Both the position numbers and the translations under genes were made by a program. A DNA stretch of 64,000 bases from Sulfopaludibacter sp963835555 (GTDB lineage: Bacteria; Acidobacteriota; Terriglobia; Bryobacterales; Bryobacteraceae): positions 62,001-126,000 of the forward strand of contig CAWIGC010000020.1 of assembly GCA_963835555.1 (NCBI GenBank), given 5' to 3'. Shown here piece by piece: positions 53,223 to 62,841 of this stretch (position 1 is the first letter of the stretch; each line of letters begins with the position of its first letter). The notes beneath the pieces were generated by a model. That model saw only the letters and a list, made by a program, of their open reading frames with translations. It did no database searches and was not told where the DNA came from.

Positions 53223-54883
53223 TCCTCGCCTGCGGTGCGGCGTGGAGCGGTCCGCAGAGACCGGGGACGCAGAAGGCTTTCGCGCAGTTGCATGTGCCGG
53301 CCGCGATGCGCGATGGCGTGCGCCTCTACGCTAACCTGTTCCTGCCCGCCCCACGGGGACGTTTTCCCACCATCCTGGTACGCACGCCCTACGACAAGGG
53401 CGTCGTTCTCGCCGCCAACTGGCAGGCTTTCGTAGAACACGGCTACGCCATGCTGATTCAGGACGTGCGCGGTCGCTACGAATCCGAGGGCTCCTTCGAG
53501 CCCATCGGGCAGGAATCCAACGATGGCGACGATACCATCAACTGGATCGCCCGGCAATCCTGGTCCAACGGCAAGGTGGGAATGGCCGGTGGATCCTATG
53601 TCGGGATCGCGCAATGGAAAGCGGCCCTGCTGCAGAATCCGCACCTAAAATGCATTTTTCCGGTGGTTTCGGGCTACGACGATTATCGGGACCGCTTCTA
53701 TTCTCCCGGCGGCGCCATGAAACTCGGGCATCGCCTGGAATGGATGGCGGAGAACCTGAAAGCGCCCGGCTATCATCCGGATTTCAGCCATTTCATCCTC
53801 CATCTGCCTCTGCGCACCTCCGACGTGGCGGCCACCGGCTGGCCTTCGGAGATGTATCGCGAAGTGATGGCGCATCCCTCCTTCGATTCCTTCTGGCGTA
53901 AGGCCAGCGTAAAGGAACAGTTGGCCAAGATCCGCGTGCCCGTGTTTGCCGTGGGCGGCTGGTATGACAATTACGTGGAAAGCGATTTGGCGGCCTACGC
54001 GGCGCTCCGGAAAACTTCGGGCCTCAACCGGATCCTCATCGGTCCGTGGCCTCACAACATGTCCATTCCCTTCCCGGGCGTGAACTTCGGACCCGATGCC
54101 GCCGCGCCCGTGCGGTCGCTGCAACTGCAATGGTTCGACCAGTGGCTCATGGACAAGGATACGCCGATTGTGTCGTCTCCGCCGGTCCGCATTTTTCTGA
54201 TGGGCGCGAACCGGTGGCTCGAGGATCGCGCGTGGCCGCCGGAGCGGGCGCGCCTGAATAGCTTCTATCTGGAAAGCGAGGGCGGCCTCGGAAGCGAGCC
54301 TCCCCGGCAGGCGCCGGAGGACCGGTACATATTCGACCCTTACCAGCCTGTGCCGACCCGCGGCGGCGCGGTCTGCTGCAATCCCAAGGTATTTCCGTGG
54401 GGCCCCATGGATCAGCGGCCCGTCGAGCAGCGCAGCGACGTTCTGGTGTACACCACCGCCCCCTTGAAGCATGAGGTGGCGGTCGCGGGGCCGGTGAATG
54501 TCGTGCTATACGCCTCCACCAGCGCCCGCGACACCGACTTCACCGCCAAACTGGTGGATGTTTTCCCGGACGGCTACGCCCGCAACCTCACTGACGGCAT
54601 CCTGCGCCTGCGCTACCGGAACTCGCTGGAGAAACCCGAACTGGCGCAACCCGGGAAGGTCTACCAGGTTACTATCGATACCGGCGTTACCGCCAACGCA
54701 TTTCTCAAAGGCCACCGCATTCGCCTGGAGATATCCAGCAGCAACTTTCCGCGCTTTGACCGCAATGCCAACACCGGAGGTGAAGCGGCCGGCGAAACTC
54801 ACTTACTGACCGCGGCCCAGGCAATTTATCATGACCGTGAGCATCCTTCGCGCCTCGAACTTATGGTAATCTCCGATAAGTAA
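53192..54883 (+). CDS. CocE/NonD-family hydrolase (S15-type)
   Basis: 563 residues from TTG 53192, the only reasonable start near the family's N-terminus; the frame is open through the glycosyltransferase gene. A short hydrophobic stretch with LILAC may be a lipoprotein signal. The alpha/beta-hydrolase core has RDGVRLYANLFLPAPRG, LIQDVRGRYESEG, the nucleophile elbow GMAGGSYVGIAQW, FAVGGWYDNYV and GPWPHNMS (catalytic Asp and His). The C-terminal jelly roll, typical of X-Pro dipeptidyl peptidase and cocaine-esterase relatives, begins near residue 370. It cleaves esters or acyl-peptides. It overlaps the preceding gene by 31 bases. Confidence 0.85.
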   Translation: MGTIERTLYLILACGAAWSGPQRPGTQKAFAQLHVPAAMRDGVRLYANLFLPAPRGRFPTILVRTPYDKGVVLAANWQAFVEHGYAMLIQDVRGRYESEGSFEPIGQESNDGDDTINWIARQSWSNGKVGMAGGSYVGIAQWKAALLQNPHLKCIFPVVSGYDDYRDRFYSPGGAMKLGHRLEWMAENLKAPGYHPDFSHFILHLPLRTSDVAATGWPSEMYREVMAHPSFDSFWRKASVKEQLAKIRVPVFAVGGWYDNYVESDLAAYAALRKTSGLNRILIGPWPHNMSIPFPGVNFGPDAAAPVRSLQLQWFDQWLMDKDTPIVSSPPVRIFLMGANRWLEDRAWPPERARLNSFYLESEGGLGSEPPRQAPEDRYIFDPYQPVPTRGGAVCCNPKVFPWGPMDQRPVEQRSDVLVYTTAPLKHEVAVAGPVNVVLYASTSARDTDFTAKLVDVFPDGYARNLTDGILRLRYRNSLEKPELAQPGKVYQVTIDTGVTANAFLKGHRIRLEISSSNFPRFDRNANTGGEAAGETHLLTAAQAIYHDREHPSRLELMVISDK

Positions 54884-55002
54884 ACGCCGGATGGGGCATA
54901 ATGGGACGGCGGCAAGGAATTTTGACACAGCCGGGGGCGCCGGATGGAGTAGCAAGTGCGGATGCGCTAGCCGGGACTCTCAGGGTTTAACCGCAACAGT
55001 TT

Positions 55003-55209
55003 TCAGTCGGGACGTTTCTTATTCGCGGTCCGTTTCTTAACCCAACGGGTTAGATCGCTTTCGCGAAATTTCCACTCGCCGCCCACCTTAACTGCCGGAA
55101 TTTCCTTACTTTCCGCCCACCGCGTAATGGTCTTGGTGGAAACGCGAAGCCATTTCGACACGGCTTCCGTGGTTAGAAAAGTCTCTTTGTTATTCGCCTG
55201 CTTCTGCAT
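55003..55209 (-). CDS. excisionase-type helix-turn-helix DNA-binding protein
   Basis: 68 residues. MerR/excisionase-like HTH: FLTTEAVSKWLRVSTKTITRWAESKEIPAVKVGGEWKFRESDLTRWV, a complete HTH_17 domain, with a basic tail (KKRTANKKRPD). AAGGGA precedes the ATG. Stand-alone genes of this kind are often regulators or remnants of integrating elements; no integrase lies in the window. The 227 bases upstream (55210-55436) show nothing. Confidence 0.85.
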   Translation of the reverse strand: MQKQANNKETFLTTEAVSKWLRVSTKTITRWAESKEIPAVKVGGEWKFRESDLTRWVKKRTANKKRPD

Positions 55210-55436
55210 ATTCCCTTTTTGAATCAGGAGTCATCCGGCTGTCCGACGCCGCCTGAACTTCTCGCAGCCCCCATTTTTAAAGAGCATCTGAAACACCAAT
55301 CGGGAATACGGGTCAAAAGTTCCCTTTCTCAGGAATTGCACTGTGCCATAAGACACAAAAGACGATCCGTTCCTTCATCCTCTCTTAAGGACCAGTCACA
55401 GGTATTACCAGGACTAACTCCCTCGAAAAGTTCCAG

Positions 55437-57875
55437 TTACTGCGAGCCGTCGTTTCCCCGGCTCTTCACGTACTTGTTGAACCACTCGAACTTCTCCCAC
55501 AGCACATGCTCGATCGTCTCTTTGCCGCGATAACCGTGAGCTTCGAAGGGCAGGAAGACCAGCCGGACCGTTCCACCATTGCCGCGCACGGCTTCGTACA
55601 TGCGCTGCGATTGAATCGGCCAGGTACCGTCGTTATCGTCGGCCTCCCCGTGAATCAGCAACAGGGGCGCCTTGATCTTATCGGCATACATAAACGGCGA
55701 CATCTTCAGATACACATCGGGCGCCTGCCAGATGGTCCTGCGTTCGCTCTGGAAGCCGAACGGAGTCAGTGTGCGATTGGCGGCCCCGCTTTCCGCAATC
55801 CCCGCCTTGAACAGGTCGCAGTGGGCCAGCAGGTTCTCGGTCATGAAGGCGCCGTAGCTGTGCCCGCCCACACCCACCCGGGCGCGATCCGTGACGCCCA
55901 TCTCGACGGCCTTATCGATGGCGGCTTTGGCATCGACGATGATCTGGTCCAGGTAATGATCGTTCACCACGTCGGGGTCGCCCACTACCGGCATGGCGGC
56001 ATTGTCGAGCACCGCGTAGCCATCCAGCGCGAAGAACAATTCGGAGTAGCCGGTCATTTCCGTGAAGCGCTGCGTCGATCCGCTCACCTGGCTGGCCGTG
56101 GCGGCGTCATTGAATTCGTATGGGTAGGCCCAGACCAGGGTGGGCAGGCGCGTCCCGGTTTTGTAATCGGGCGGCAAATACAGAGTGAAGGAAAGGTCCA
56201 CGCCATCGTCGCGTTTGTACTTGACCAGTTCCTTGTGAATGCCGCGGATGGAGGGCTGCGGATCCGGGAAGCGCGTGACCGCTACCGGCGACCCGCCCGG
56301 CCGGCGCAGATAATAATTCGGCGGTTGCGTGGGACTCTCACGCCGCGTCAGGAAGCGTCCTCCGTGCTCGTCCAGCAGCGCCACCGCGGTTTCGTAATGA
56401 TCGTTGTCGCTTTGAAACAGACGCTCGCTCTGTTTGGTCGCAAGATTGAAGCGGTCCAGGAATGGATGGTCGCCCGTGGGCGACGATCCGAGTCCCGTGA
56501 GATAGATGTTGTCGCCATCCTGTAGAATGGCCTGCGACCCGTCAGGCAGAGTCCGCGTCATGGGCGTGCCGGGGTCGTTATACCGGTCCTGCTGGTTGCG
56601 GCTCCAAATAAGCCGGGCTTCCTGCCCGGGCTTGTCGAGATCGATCTGGAAAGTGCGCACACGGCGGGTCTTCCGCTCGGCATCCATCACCAGCGCCATA
56701 CCGCCCTTGGCCGCCATCTGGATGCCGCTGAAGCGCTGCTCGGTTTTGAACACTTCATGCGGCTCGCCGGTGAAAGGCGCCTTCAGGGTGACGATCTTAT
56801 CCCGAAACGGCGCCGCGTTCTTCAAATCGCCCTTGTCCAGCGCCTCTACCCAAAGCAGCGTGTCGGGTTCGCCGGCGCGCCACTGTACGTTGCGCGGACC
56901 GGTCATCACCCCGTTGATCGGCACCTTGTCGGCGAGCGGCACGCTGGCCACCTTGTGGATCACTTTGCCGGCCAGGTCCCACACCTCGATCTCTTTGGGA
57001 AACGCGTTGGCGCCCTCCAGATACGAAAATGGTTTGTGCAGCGCGGTCACCAGCAGGAGCTTGCCGCCGGGAGAGATACGCACCGCCGAGATGATGCCGG
57101 GCTTGCCCACGGGCGTTACTTTGCCGCTGGCGGAGTCCACCGTGGCTAGCTGCGCCGTCGCGTAATAGACGAAGAGATCTTCGTCGTGCGGTGTCTGCAG
57201 CATGTCTTCGTGAGTCACCGCCGGCGCCGCGCCGCCCAGGCTCTCCTGCACGTGCGGTCCGGTGGGCACAGTGGCTTCGGTGGGAGCCGGGCCGCGATTC
57301 GCCTTCACCAGTTCCACCAGCAGCGTTTTGTTGTCGGGCATCCACTGTACGTCGTTCGAAACCGGAACTCCGCCGCGTCCTCCTCCACCGCCGGCGAGCA
57401 CGCCGTTCACCTGGACGCCTGCGACCTTGTGAGTCTTCCCGCTGGTATCGCCGATCCAGAGTTCCGTACCCGCCGCCGTGCTGTTGGTGAAGGCAAAGTG
57501 CAATCCGTCGCCGCTCCAGTGAGCTCCGCTGAACTTGCCGTTGGCCGGCAGGTCTACCTTAATTTCGGCGCCGTCCGGAATCTTGCGCAGGGTCAGGGAG
57601 CTGTTGAATACCGTGTTGTGCAGTCCGTTGCTCCTGGGATTGATGCGCATTCCGGCGATGCGCAGCATCGGTTGCGAGAGTTCGGCGATGGGGGGATACC
57701 GCACCGGCTGAGCCTGCACCGCAAAAGTGTGAGTGGGGTTCAGGGAGAGCAAGGGAGTGACGGGCGCGTTCAAAACGTCCAGCACGGCCTGGGGCGGTTT
57801 CTGATATTTCTCCGCGCCGAAAAACAGCGTTGCGGAACAGAGAAGCAGCAAAGAAGCTTTTGTTGCCGGTTTCAT
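55437..57875 (-). CDS. S9 prolyl-oligopeptidase family serine peptidase, exported (glutamyl-endopeptidase-like)
   Basis: 812 residues with a signal peptide (MKPATKASLLLLCSATLFFGA). A seven-bladed beta-propeller takes up about residues 40-560. The C-terminal alpha/beta-hydrolase domain has the nucleophile Ser673 in GVGGHSYGAFMTENLLAH, the acid in LLLIHGEADDNDGTWPIQ and histidine in LPFEAHGYRGKE. The motif set matches the S9D glutamyl-endopeptidase-like branch rather than the dipeptidyl peptidase IV branch. It probably degrades peptides in the periplasm. Confidence 0.9.
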   Translation of the reverse strand: MKPATKASLLLLCSATLFFGAEKYQKPPQAVLDVLNAPVTPLLSLNPTHTFAVQAQPVRYPPIAELSQPMLRIAGMRINPRSNGLHNTVFNSSLTLRKIPDGAEIKVDLPANGKFSGAHWSGDGLHFAFTNSTAAGTELWIGDTSGKTHKVAGVQVNGVLAGGGGGRGGVPVSNDVQWMPDNKTLLVELVKANRGPAPTEATVPTGPHVQESLGGAAPAVTHEDMLQTPHDEDLFVYYATAQLATVDSASGKVTPVGKPGIISAVRISPGGKLLLVTALHKPFSYLEGANAFPKEIEVWDLAGKVIHKVASVPLADKVPINGVMTGPRNVQWRAGEPDTLLWVEALDKGDLKNAAPFRDKIVTLKAPFTGEPHEVFKTEQRFSGIQMAAKGGMALVMDAERKTRRVRTFQIDLDKPGQEARLIWSRNQQDRYNDPGTPMTRTLPDGSQAILQDGDNIYLTGLGSSPTGDHPFLDRFNLATKQSERLFQSDNDHYETAVALLDEHGGRFLTRRESPTQPPNYYLRRPGGSPVAVTRFPDPQPSIRGIHKELVKYKRDDGVDLSFTLYLPPDYKTGTRLPTLVWAYPYEFNDAATASQVSGSTQRFTEMTGYSELFFALDGYAVLDNAAMPVVGDPDVVNDHYLDQIIVDAKAAIDKAVEMGVTDRARVGVGGHSYGAFMTENLLAHCDLFKAGIAESGAANRTLTPFGFQSERRTIWQAPDVYLKMSPFMYADKIKAPLLLIHGEADDNDGTWPIQSQRMYEAVRGNGGTVRLVFLPFEAHGYRGKETIEHVLWEKFEWFNKYVKSRGNDGSQ

Positions 57876-57944
57876 AGTGGTTAGGGCAATCGTAGCGTAG
57901 CCTTCCCGGCCGGCGCAAGGCGAGTTGATGCTTCACGCCCGTCT

Positions 57945-58373
57945 GTGTCACAATCGCCAGATCTGATTCAATTGTCATTTACCCTCAATGGCGAACTGGC
58001 CGAACTGGCGCACATGATGACCGAGGTCGAACGATTTTGCGCCGCCCAAGGCCTGACGGGGGATCCGCAATTTCAACTTACCCTGGCGCTGGACGAGTTG
58101 TTCACCAATTCGGTGCGGCACGGTGGTTGCAAAGGAGTTGCCGCCGCCGTGGAGATCCGCCTGGAAGCCGCGGCGGGCGCCGTCCGGGTGGAATTCCGGG
58201 ACCGCGGCGCGTCTTTCAATCCCCTCACCGTCCCGCCGCCCAACCTGGCGGCGCCACTGGAAGAGCGCGCGCAGGGCGGGCTGGGCGTCCATTTCGTGCG
58301 TCAAATCATGCGGAACTTGCAGTATGATCGTTGCGGAGAGTGGAACCGGCTCAGGATGGAATTACCAACATGA
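57945..58373 (+). CDS. RsbW-like anti-sigma kinase (HATPase)
   Basis: 142 residues from GTG 57945. It is a GHKL ATPase: the N box is LALDELFTNSVRHGG (Asn55), the G1 box FRDRGASFNP and the G2 box GGLGVHFVRQIM. Such proteins bind a sigma factor or phosphorylate the STAS partner, which is the next gene. The stop overlaps the STAS start as ATGA (58370-58373). No sigma-B-type factor is linked here. Confidence 0.9.
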   Translation: MSQSPDLIQLSFTLNGELAELAHMMTEVERFCAAQGLTGDPQFQLTLALDELFTNSVRHGGCKGVAAAVEIRLEAAAGAVRVEFRDRGASFNPLTVPPPNLAAPLEERAQGGLGVHFVRQIMRNLQYDRCGEWNRLRMELPT

Positions 58374-58687
58374 TCCAAGCGACACAGGAAATCCGGTCTG
58401 GGTGGTGCGTCGTGGGCGTGTCCGGCCGCGCGGACGGAGAGTGCGCCGACGAACTGGAATCCGTTCTGCGCGCCGCCGTGGAAGGCAACGCCAAAGTGGC
58501 CGCCGATTTTAGCGCACTGAACTATATCTCCAGCGCGGGCATCCGGGCAGTGCTTCAGGCCGCGCGCGCGGCCGAAGGGTCCCAACGCGAATTCGCGGTT
58601 TGCTCGCTGAGCCCTTCGGTAAAAAAAGTATTCGATATGAGCGGTCTGCACCATATTCTGCGGATCCACGGAGAACTGCCTTGTTGA
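58370..58687 (+). CDS. STAS-domain anti-sigma factor antagonist
   Basis: 105 residues from ATG 58370. STAS fold: VVGVSGRADGECADELESVLRAAVEGNAKVAADFSALNYISSAGIRAVLQAARAAEGS. The serines at 54/55 (ISSAG) sit at the phosphorylation site of SpoIIAA/RsbV, although the usual preceding Asp is Ile. It would be switched by the kinase encoded just upstream. Its stop overlaps the next gene's possible TTG start (58684). Confidence 0.9.
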   Translation: MIQATQEIRSGWCVVGVSGRADGECADELESVLRAAVEGNAKVAADFSALNYISSAGIRAVLQAARAAEGSQREFAVCSLSPSVKKVFDMSGLHHILRIHGELPC

Positions 58688-58689
58688 CC

Positions 58690-59331
58690 ATGCTGGAAGA
58701 AGTTGTGCTGCTGGCGGTGGACGAGCACACCGGAAATTTGCGATCCACGCGCGAGTTCAGCACGGCGTATGCGCTGGTGGGCGCAGTGTTTTTCGATCTC
58801 GCCCTGGCTCGCAGGATCGATACCGATACCGAGGCGATCCAGGTGATCGACCGCTCGCCCACGGGCAACGCCACGCTGGACCGGGTGCTTGCCGGAATGG
58901 CGGCCAGACCAGACCTCACCACCGTGCGCGAATGGATCGAGCACCTGTTTCACCAGCGGGCCGATCTGGAAGGCGAGGCGCTGGCATCCCTGATCGGCCA
59001 CGGGATTCTGCGCCACGAAAAATCCAAGCTCCTGTGGATCATCGATATCGAGCGATTTCCGCTGATCGATAATGTCCGCCAGCGCGATGTGCGCCAGCGC
59101 CTCCAGGAGACGATCATGCGCGACGGCATCCCGGATACGCGCGATATCATGCTGGTGAGCATCGCCGAGCCCTGCGGTCTCCTGGGATACGTGCTGAGCG
59201 ATTCGCAATTAGAAGCGCGGCGGCAGCGTATTCAAGTGCTCTGCAATCTGGAGACGATCAGCCGCAAAGTCACCGCGGCGATCGCGGAACTGGATGCGAC
59301 CCTGCGGCAGGCTATGGCGAAAGTGGTGTAG
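58690..59331 (+). CDS. GPP34 (GOLPH3-like) domain protein
   Basis: 213 residues from ATG 58690; TTG 58684 would overlap the STAS stop and is an alternative. The N-terminus MLEEVVLLAVDEHTGNLRST and the following helices (STAYALVGAVFFDLALARRI, TLDRVLAGMAA) fit the GPP34 fold. FPLIDNVRQRDVRQRLQETIM and LLGYVLSDSQLEARRQRI contain the basic residues of the phosphate-binding surface. In eukaryotes GOLPH3 binds phosphatidylinositol-4-phosphate on the Golgi; the bacterial ligand is unknown. Operon placement with a kinase/STAS switch suggests a membrane-linked output. Confidence 0.82.
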   Translation: MLEEVVLLAVDEHTGNLRSTREFSTAYALVGAVFFDLALARRIDTDTEAIQVIDRSPTGNATLDRVLAGMAARPDLTTVREWIEHLFHQRADLEGEALASLIGHGILRHEKSKLLWIIDIERFPLIDNVRQRDVRQRLQETIMRDGIPDTRDIMLVSIAEPCGLLGYVLSDSQLEARRQRIQVLCNLETISRKVTAAIAELDATLRQAMAKVV

Positions 59332-59347
59332 CTCTGATCCCCGGCTT

Positions 59348-60439
59348 TTACTTCGACCCTCGGTTGAAAAGGATAAAAGAAGGCGCATCGCTTCGCGCGG
59401 CTGCTAAGTCGAGCCGCCCGTCTCCATCCAGGTCGCCGCTGGCCATTCCATAGATTGCGCCCTTTCCATCGCCGAACGGATGCGCGTCGAACTTCCTGCC
59501 GGTTCCGTCGTTGTAATAAATTACGCCAGGGGCATTGACATAGCCCGCGATGAGATCCGGCCGGCCGTCTCCATTGAGATCCGCGGAGGTCATCGAGTAC
59601 GGCAGCGCGCCCGGCTTCTGGAACGGAATGCCGGATCCGAAATTGCCTTTGCCGTCATTGAAGTAAACCAAGCATCCCAGCCTCTCCGGGCAAGCGGCGA
59701 TGTCGGGATGACCGTCGCCGTTGAGATCCGCCACGGCAATTGCGCGGATCGATCCCTGAGAAGGTCCCCAAGGCCGCCCCTCGCCCTCCAAATTCCCATT
59801 GAAGAACACGCGGCTCTGGCAGTCGTCGCGGCATGGGAATATGACGTCGTTTAAGCCGTCGCCGTCAATGTCCGCGATTAAGATGCTCGCCGCGCTCAAC
59901 GTATCGCGCAGCGGGTCGCACTTGAAATGCAGCTTTCCGTCGTTGTAGCAAACATAGGACGTCGTGCCGCGATTCGCGACGGCGATATCCGGGTAGCCGT
60001 CGCCGTTGAGATCCCTGACTGCCGCATTCCTTGTTGGCCATTTCGGATCGCCGTAGGTTCCGCCAACCGTGAAGCGGCCCATACCGTCGTTGACTAAGAC
60101 CAGCTTCGGATCGGGAGAGTCATTGCTCAGAACAATATCCAAATGTCCGCTCTTCGTCATGTCGGCCAGTGAACCCGAATAGCTCTTTGTAGCGTTGCTT
60201 GGCAGCGCCGGACCGGGAGCGAAGTGGCCCCTTCCATCGCCTAACAATATCTTGCTTGTAAGTTGCCAGTGCCGGCCTTTGACCAGGACAATATCAGGAT
60301 GGCCATCGCCGTTGAGATCGCCAATACTGGCGTTGGAAGATGTCTCGGAAACAGCTTCGAGTGGAACAATCTCAAAAGCCGTCACGGCCGCGAAACACAC
60401 GAGGGCGAATGCCACCAGGACACCCATACGACGCACCAT
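59348..60439 (-). CDS. FG-GAP/VCBS repeat protein, exported
   Basis: 363 residues with a signal peptide (MGVLVAFALVCFAAVTA). Seven repeats carry calcium-binding loops of the DxNGDGxxD kind (for example DLNGDGHPDIVL, DLNGDGYPDIAV, DIDGDGLNDVIF, DLDGDGRLDLAA); the second copy is degenerate (DMTKSGHLD). The repeats build a seven-bladed beta-propeller, as in integrin alpha chains. Function is not clear; surface adhesion or polysaccharide binding is usual. It is convergent with the GPP34 gene. Confidence 0.88.
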   Translation of the reverse strand: MVRRMGVLVAFALVCFAAVTAFEIVPLEAVSETSSNASIGDLNGDGHPDIVLVKGRHWQLTSKILLGDGRGHFAPGPALPSNATKSYSGSLADMTKSGHLDIVLSNDSPDPKLVLVNDGMGRFTVGGTYGDPKWPTRNAAVRDLNGDGYPDIAVANRGTTSYVCYNDGKLHFKCDPLRDTLSAASILIADIDGDGLNDVIFPCRDDCQSRVFFNGNLEGEGRPWGPSQGSIRAIAVADLNGDGHPDIAACPERLGCLVYFNDGKGNFGSGIPFQKPGALPYSMTSADLNGDGRPDLIAGYVNAPGVIYYNDGTGRKFDAHPFGDGKGAIYGMASGDLDGDGRLDLAAARSDAPSFILFNRGSK

Positions 60440-60507
60440 GCGTCAATTCTACCCCGGTCGGCTACGGATGATACTTGGCGCATCGTGGGGCGCCCCCGGA
60501 CCCTCCC

Positions 60508-62841
60508 CTACTGATACTTCGCCAGCCGCCGCAAATTGTAACCGGTCCAATCGAAACTGCTGGCCTGGTAGCGCGGACTTGCGTACTCGATCCAACGATT
60601 GTTGTCCGTGTTGATTTCTGGCCGGAGGTCGCGCACCAGCGCCGCGGCGCCTTCGTCACCCAGCAGCCGCGAACCGGACAAGTCGCTCACCAGCCGGGCG
60701 GCGTCAGCCGGAGCCATTCCGGAAGCCTCGATAGTGGCCGCGGCATTCGGCGTCAACACCAGCGGCCGGTCGGACGCAATAAGCAGTCCCTGCGCACCGT
60801 AATACCACAGGGAAACGTGCGGAAAAACCGAACGGGCAGTAGCCAGATCGCATGCAATTTCCCGGGGACCGGTGTGATGCAATTGGACCCATTGCTGGAG
60901 CACCCCTCCAGGTTTCAGGCGGCGGCGCGCCAGGTCATAGAATTCTCGGGAGTACAGGTTCGTCGCTCCCGCGAACCACACACTGCTGATCTCGATGGTG
61001 ATCAGGTCGTATCTCCGTTCGGAATCCGTGAGCAGTACGTTGCGGCCGTCTTCCAGATGAAGCCTCACTTTGGGATCGCTCAGGACTCCTTCGTTCAAAC
61101 CGGCGAAATACTGTCGCGCCGCCTGCACAATGCCGCTGGCGAATTCGGCAATATGGATTTCGCGGTAGCCCAGACGTCGTAAAACGGTGGCGGTGTGTCC
61201 CGTACCCAGACCGATGAGCAGCGCGCGGTCCCTGCGATCCACAAACAACGTCGGGAGCGCGGCAAACCCGAACTGCGCGTTGACCTGTCCGTCCGGGTCG
61301 TCATCGCCCTGAAATTTACCGTTGGTCAGCAGCGTGCGCACCGTGCGCGAGTACCGCGGCGTCACGATTGTCGCCTCTACCACCGCGGTCTGTCCGCCTT
61401 GTGAATCCTCATGCCGGAAGAGCATCGGTCCGGGCAGGATCTTGACCGCCTGCTCCGCCGCGTGTGCCGGAGGCGGTGCGGACCCGAAATAATTGCCGCG
61501 TCCGGAAATCAGGTTCCACCAATCCCAATGCGAAGAGCCCATCAGGATCACCGCCGCTAAAGCGCATGCGGCAGCCAGCCGTACCCGCCCCCGCGCCTGC
61601 TGCTCATGCCGGAGGAAGAGCAGCCACAGTGCGGCCAGCATAACGACCATCAATTTGAGCGCGCCCTCCGAACCCATCACCGGGACGAAGAAAAAGATAC
61701 CCAACACGGCCCCGAGCAGGCAGCCAACCGAATTCGCAGCACTGACATATCCGGCCAGATGCGCGTTTTCTTCGCCCTGCAGTTGCTCGCTCACCAAAAG
61801 CCTCGGGTAAATCAGGCCCAGGATCGTCGCAGCCGGCGCCAGCAGCGCAATTGTCAAACCCAGCTTGAAAAATTCGGCGAAGTAAAACGAATTCTGGAAT
61901 CGCAAGGGAACCGGGATAGTAAAGGCCGTGGGAGCCTGGTCCCACAGAATCAACTGCACCAGCAACACCAGGGCGGCGTATTGAAACAGGCGCGACAGAG
62001 ACATCATGCGGCCGCCGCGGCTACTCCGGTTGACCAGCACGGCACCCAATAGCAGCCCCAGCAGCACCGCCGCCAGCATCCAGGAGAACGCATAGATGCT
62101 GGATCCGATGACGATGCCGATAAGGTGTGTCCAGATCACCTCCAGGGCAAAGAACACCGCGCCGGAAGCGAATGAAGCCATCAGCAGAAGATGAATGCCG
62201 CGGCTCGGCGCCGGCCTCTGCACGGCACGATGTGTGCGGATGCCCGCGGGTTGGGAGAGCGCCGCGGAAAGTAGGCAGACCCCGCAGCAGATGGCTCCGC
62301 ACACCCAGAGCGCTCCGCGCAGACCAATCGTCGGGAGGATGGCGAAGGGCGCCGCCAGGGCGGCCGCCAGGGCTCCGGCAAGGTTAGCCTCGTAAGCACG
62401 TGACCAGCGTTTTCTGCCGGATGAATCCAGCTTGTCCAGCGCACTTGCCATCAGCGGAAACGAGGCGCCCATCAAGGCTGCCGTGGGAAGCACCAACAGG
62501 CACCCGCAGGCGAAGCGCATACCGAATTTCAGGGCGGGACCGGCAAACAGGTTCTGTATCGGAGCCATCTGTTCCATCAGGCCGTGAAATGCATACGAGA
62601 AGGCTACGCAGGAAGCCCCGGCGCACAATTCCACCACGCCGTACGCCAGCAGCGGACGGCAGACCAAGCCCCGTTTCAATACGCTTCCGGCCGCTACGCC
62701 ACCTAGCGCGAATCCCAGAAAATATGCGAACAACACCACCGCCGAGGCGGAAGCCGTATTTCCCAGAAGGAGCGCTACATATCGTTCAAATCCCTGTTCC
62801 GCCAGGATCCCGGTAAATCCCGTCAGCCCGTACAAAATCAA
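60508..62841 (-). CDS. MFS-like membrane / spermidine-synthase fusion protein
   Basis: 777 residues from TTG 62841; the frame is open a little further upstream without ATG or GTG, so the start is uncertain. About residues 1-450 form fourteen or so membrane segments, beginning GLTGFTGILAEQGFERYVALLLGNT as in transport-like fused synthases. About residues 480-720 form the spermidine-synthase-like domain with LLIGLGTGHTATVLRRLGYREIHIAEF (SAM site), DPKVRLHLEDGRNVLL and YDLITIEISSVWFAG. The substrate is unknown; aminopropyl transfer is not proven for fused members. Confidence 0.85.
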   Translation of the reverse strand: MILYGLTGFTGILAEQGFERYVALLLGNTASASAVVLFAYFLGFALGGVAAGSVLKRGLVCRPLLAYGVVELCAGASCVAFSYAFHGLMEQMAPIQNLFAGPALKFGMRFACGCLLVLPTAALMGASFPLMASALDKLDSSGRKRWSRAYEANLAGALAAALAAPFAILPTIGLRGALWVCGAICCGVCLLSAALSQPAGIRTHRAVQRPAPSRGIHLLLMASFASGAVFFALEVIWTHLIGIVIGSSIYAFSWMLAAVLLGLLLGAVLVNRSSRGGRMMSLSRLFQYAALVLLVQLILWDQAPTAFTIPVPLRFQNSFYFAEFFKLGLTIALLAPAATILGLIYPRLLVSEQLQGEENAHLAGYVSAANSVGCLLGAVLGIFFFVPVMGSEGALKLMVVMLAALWLLFLRHEQQARGRVRLAAACALAAVILMGSSHWDWWNLISGRGNYFGSAPPPAHAAEQAVKILPGPMLFRHEDSQGGQTAVVEATIVTPRYSRTVRTLLTNGKFQGDDDPDGQVNAQFGFAALPTLFVDRRDRALLIGLGTGHTATVLRRLGYREIHIAEFASGIVQAARQYFAGLNEGVLSDPKVRLHLEDGRNVLLTDSERRYDLITIEISSVWFAGATNLYSREFYDLARRRLKPGGVLQQWVQLHHTGPREIACDLATARSVFPHVSLWYYGAQGLLIASDRPLVLTPNAAATIEASGMAPADAARLVSDLSGSRLLGDEGAAALVRDLRPEINTDNNRWIEYASPRYQASSFDWTGYNLRRLAKYQ

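Noticed and set aside
55003..55209. Integrated phage or transposon suggested by the excisionase-like gene
   Set aside because: No integrase, attachment repeats or phage genes lie nearby; the gene stands alone.
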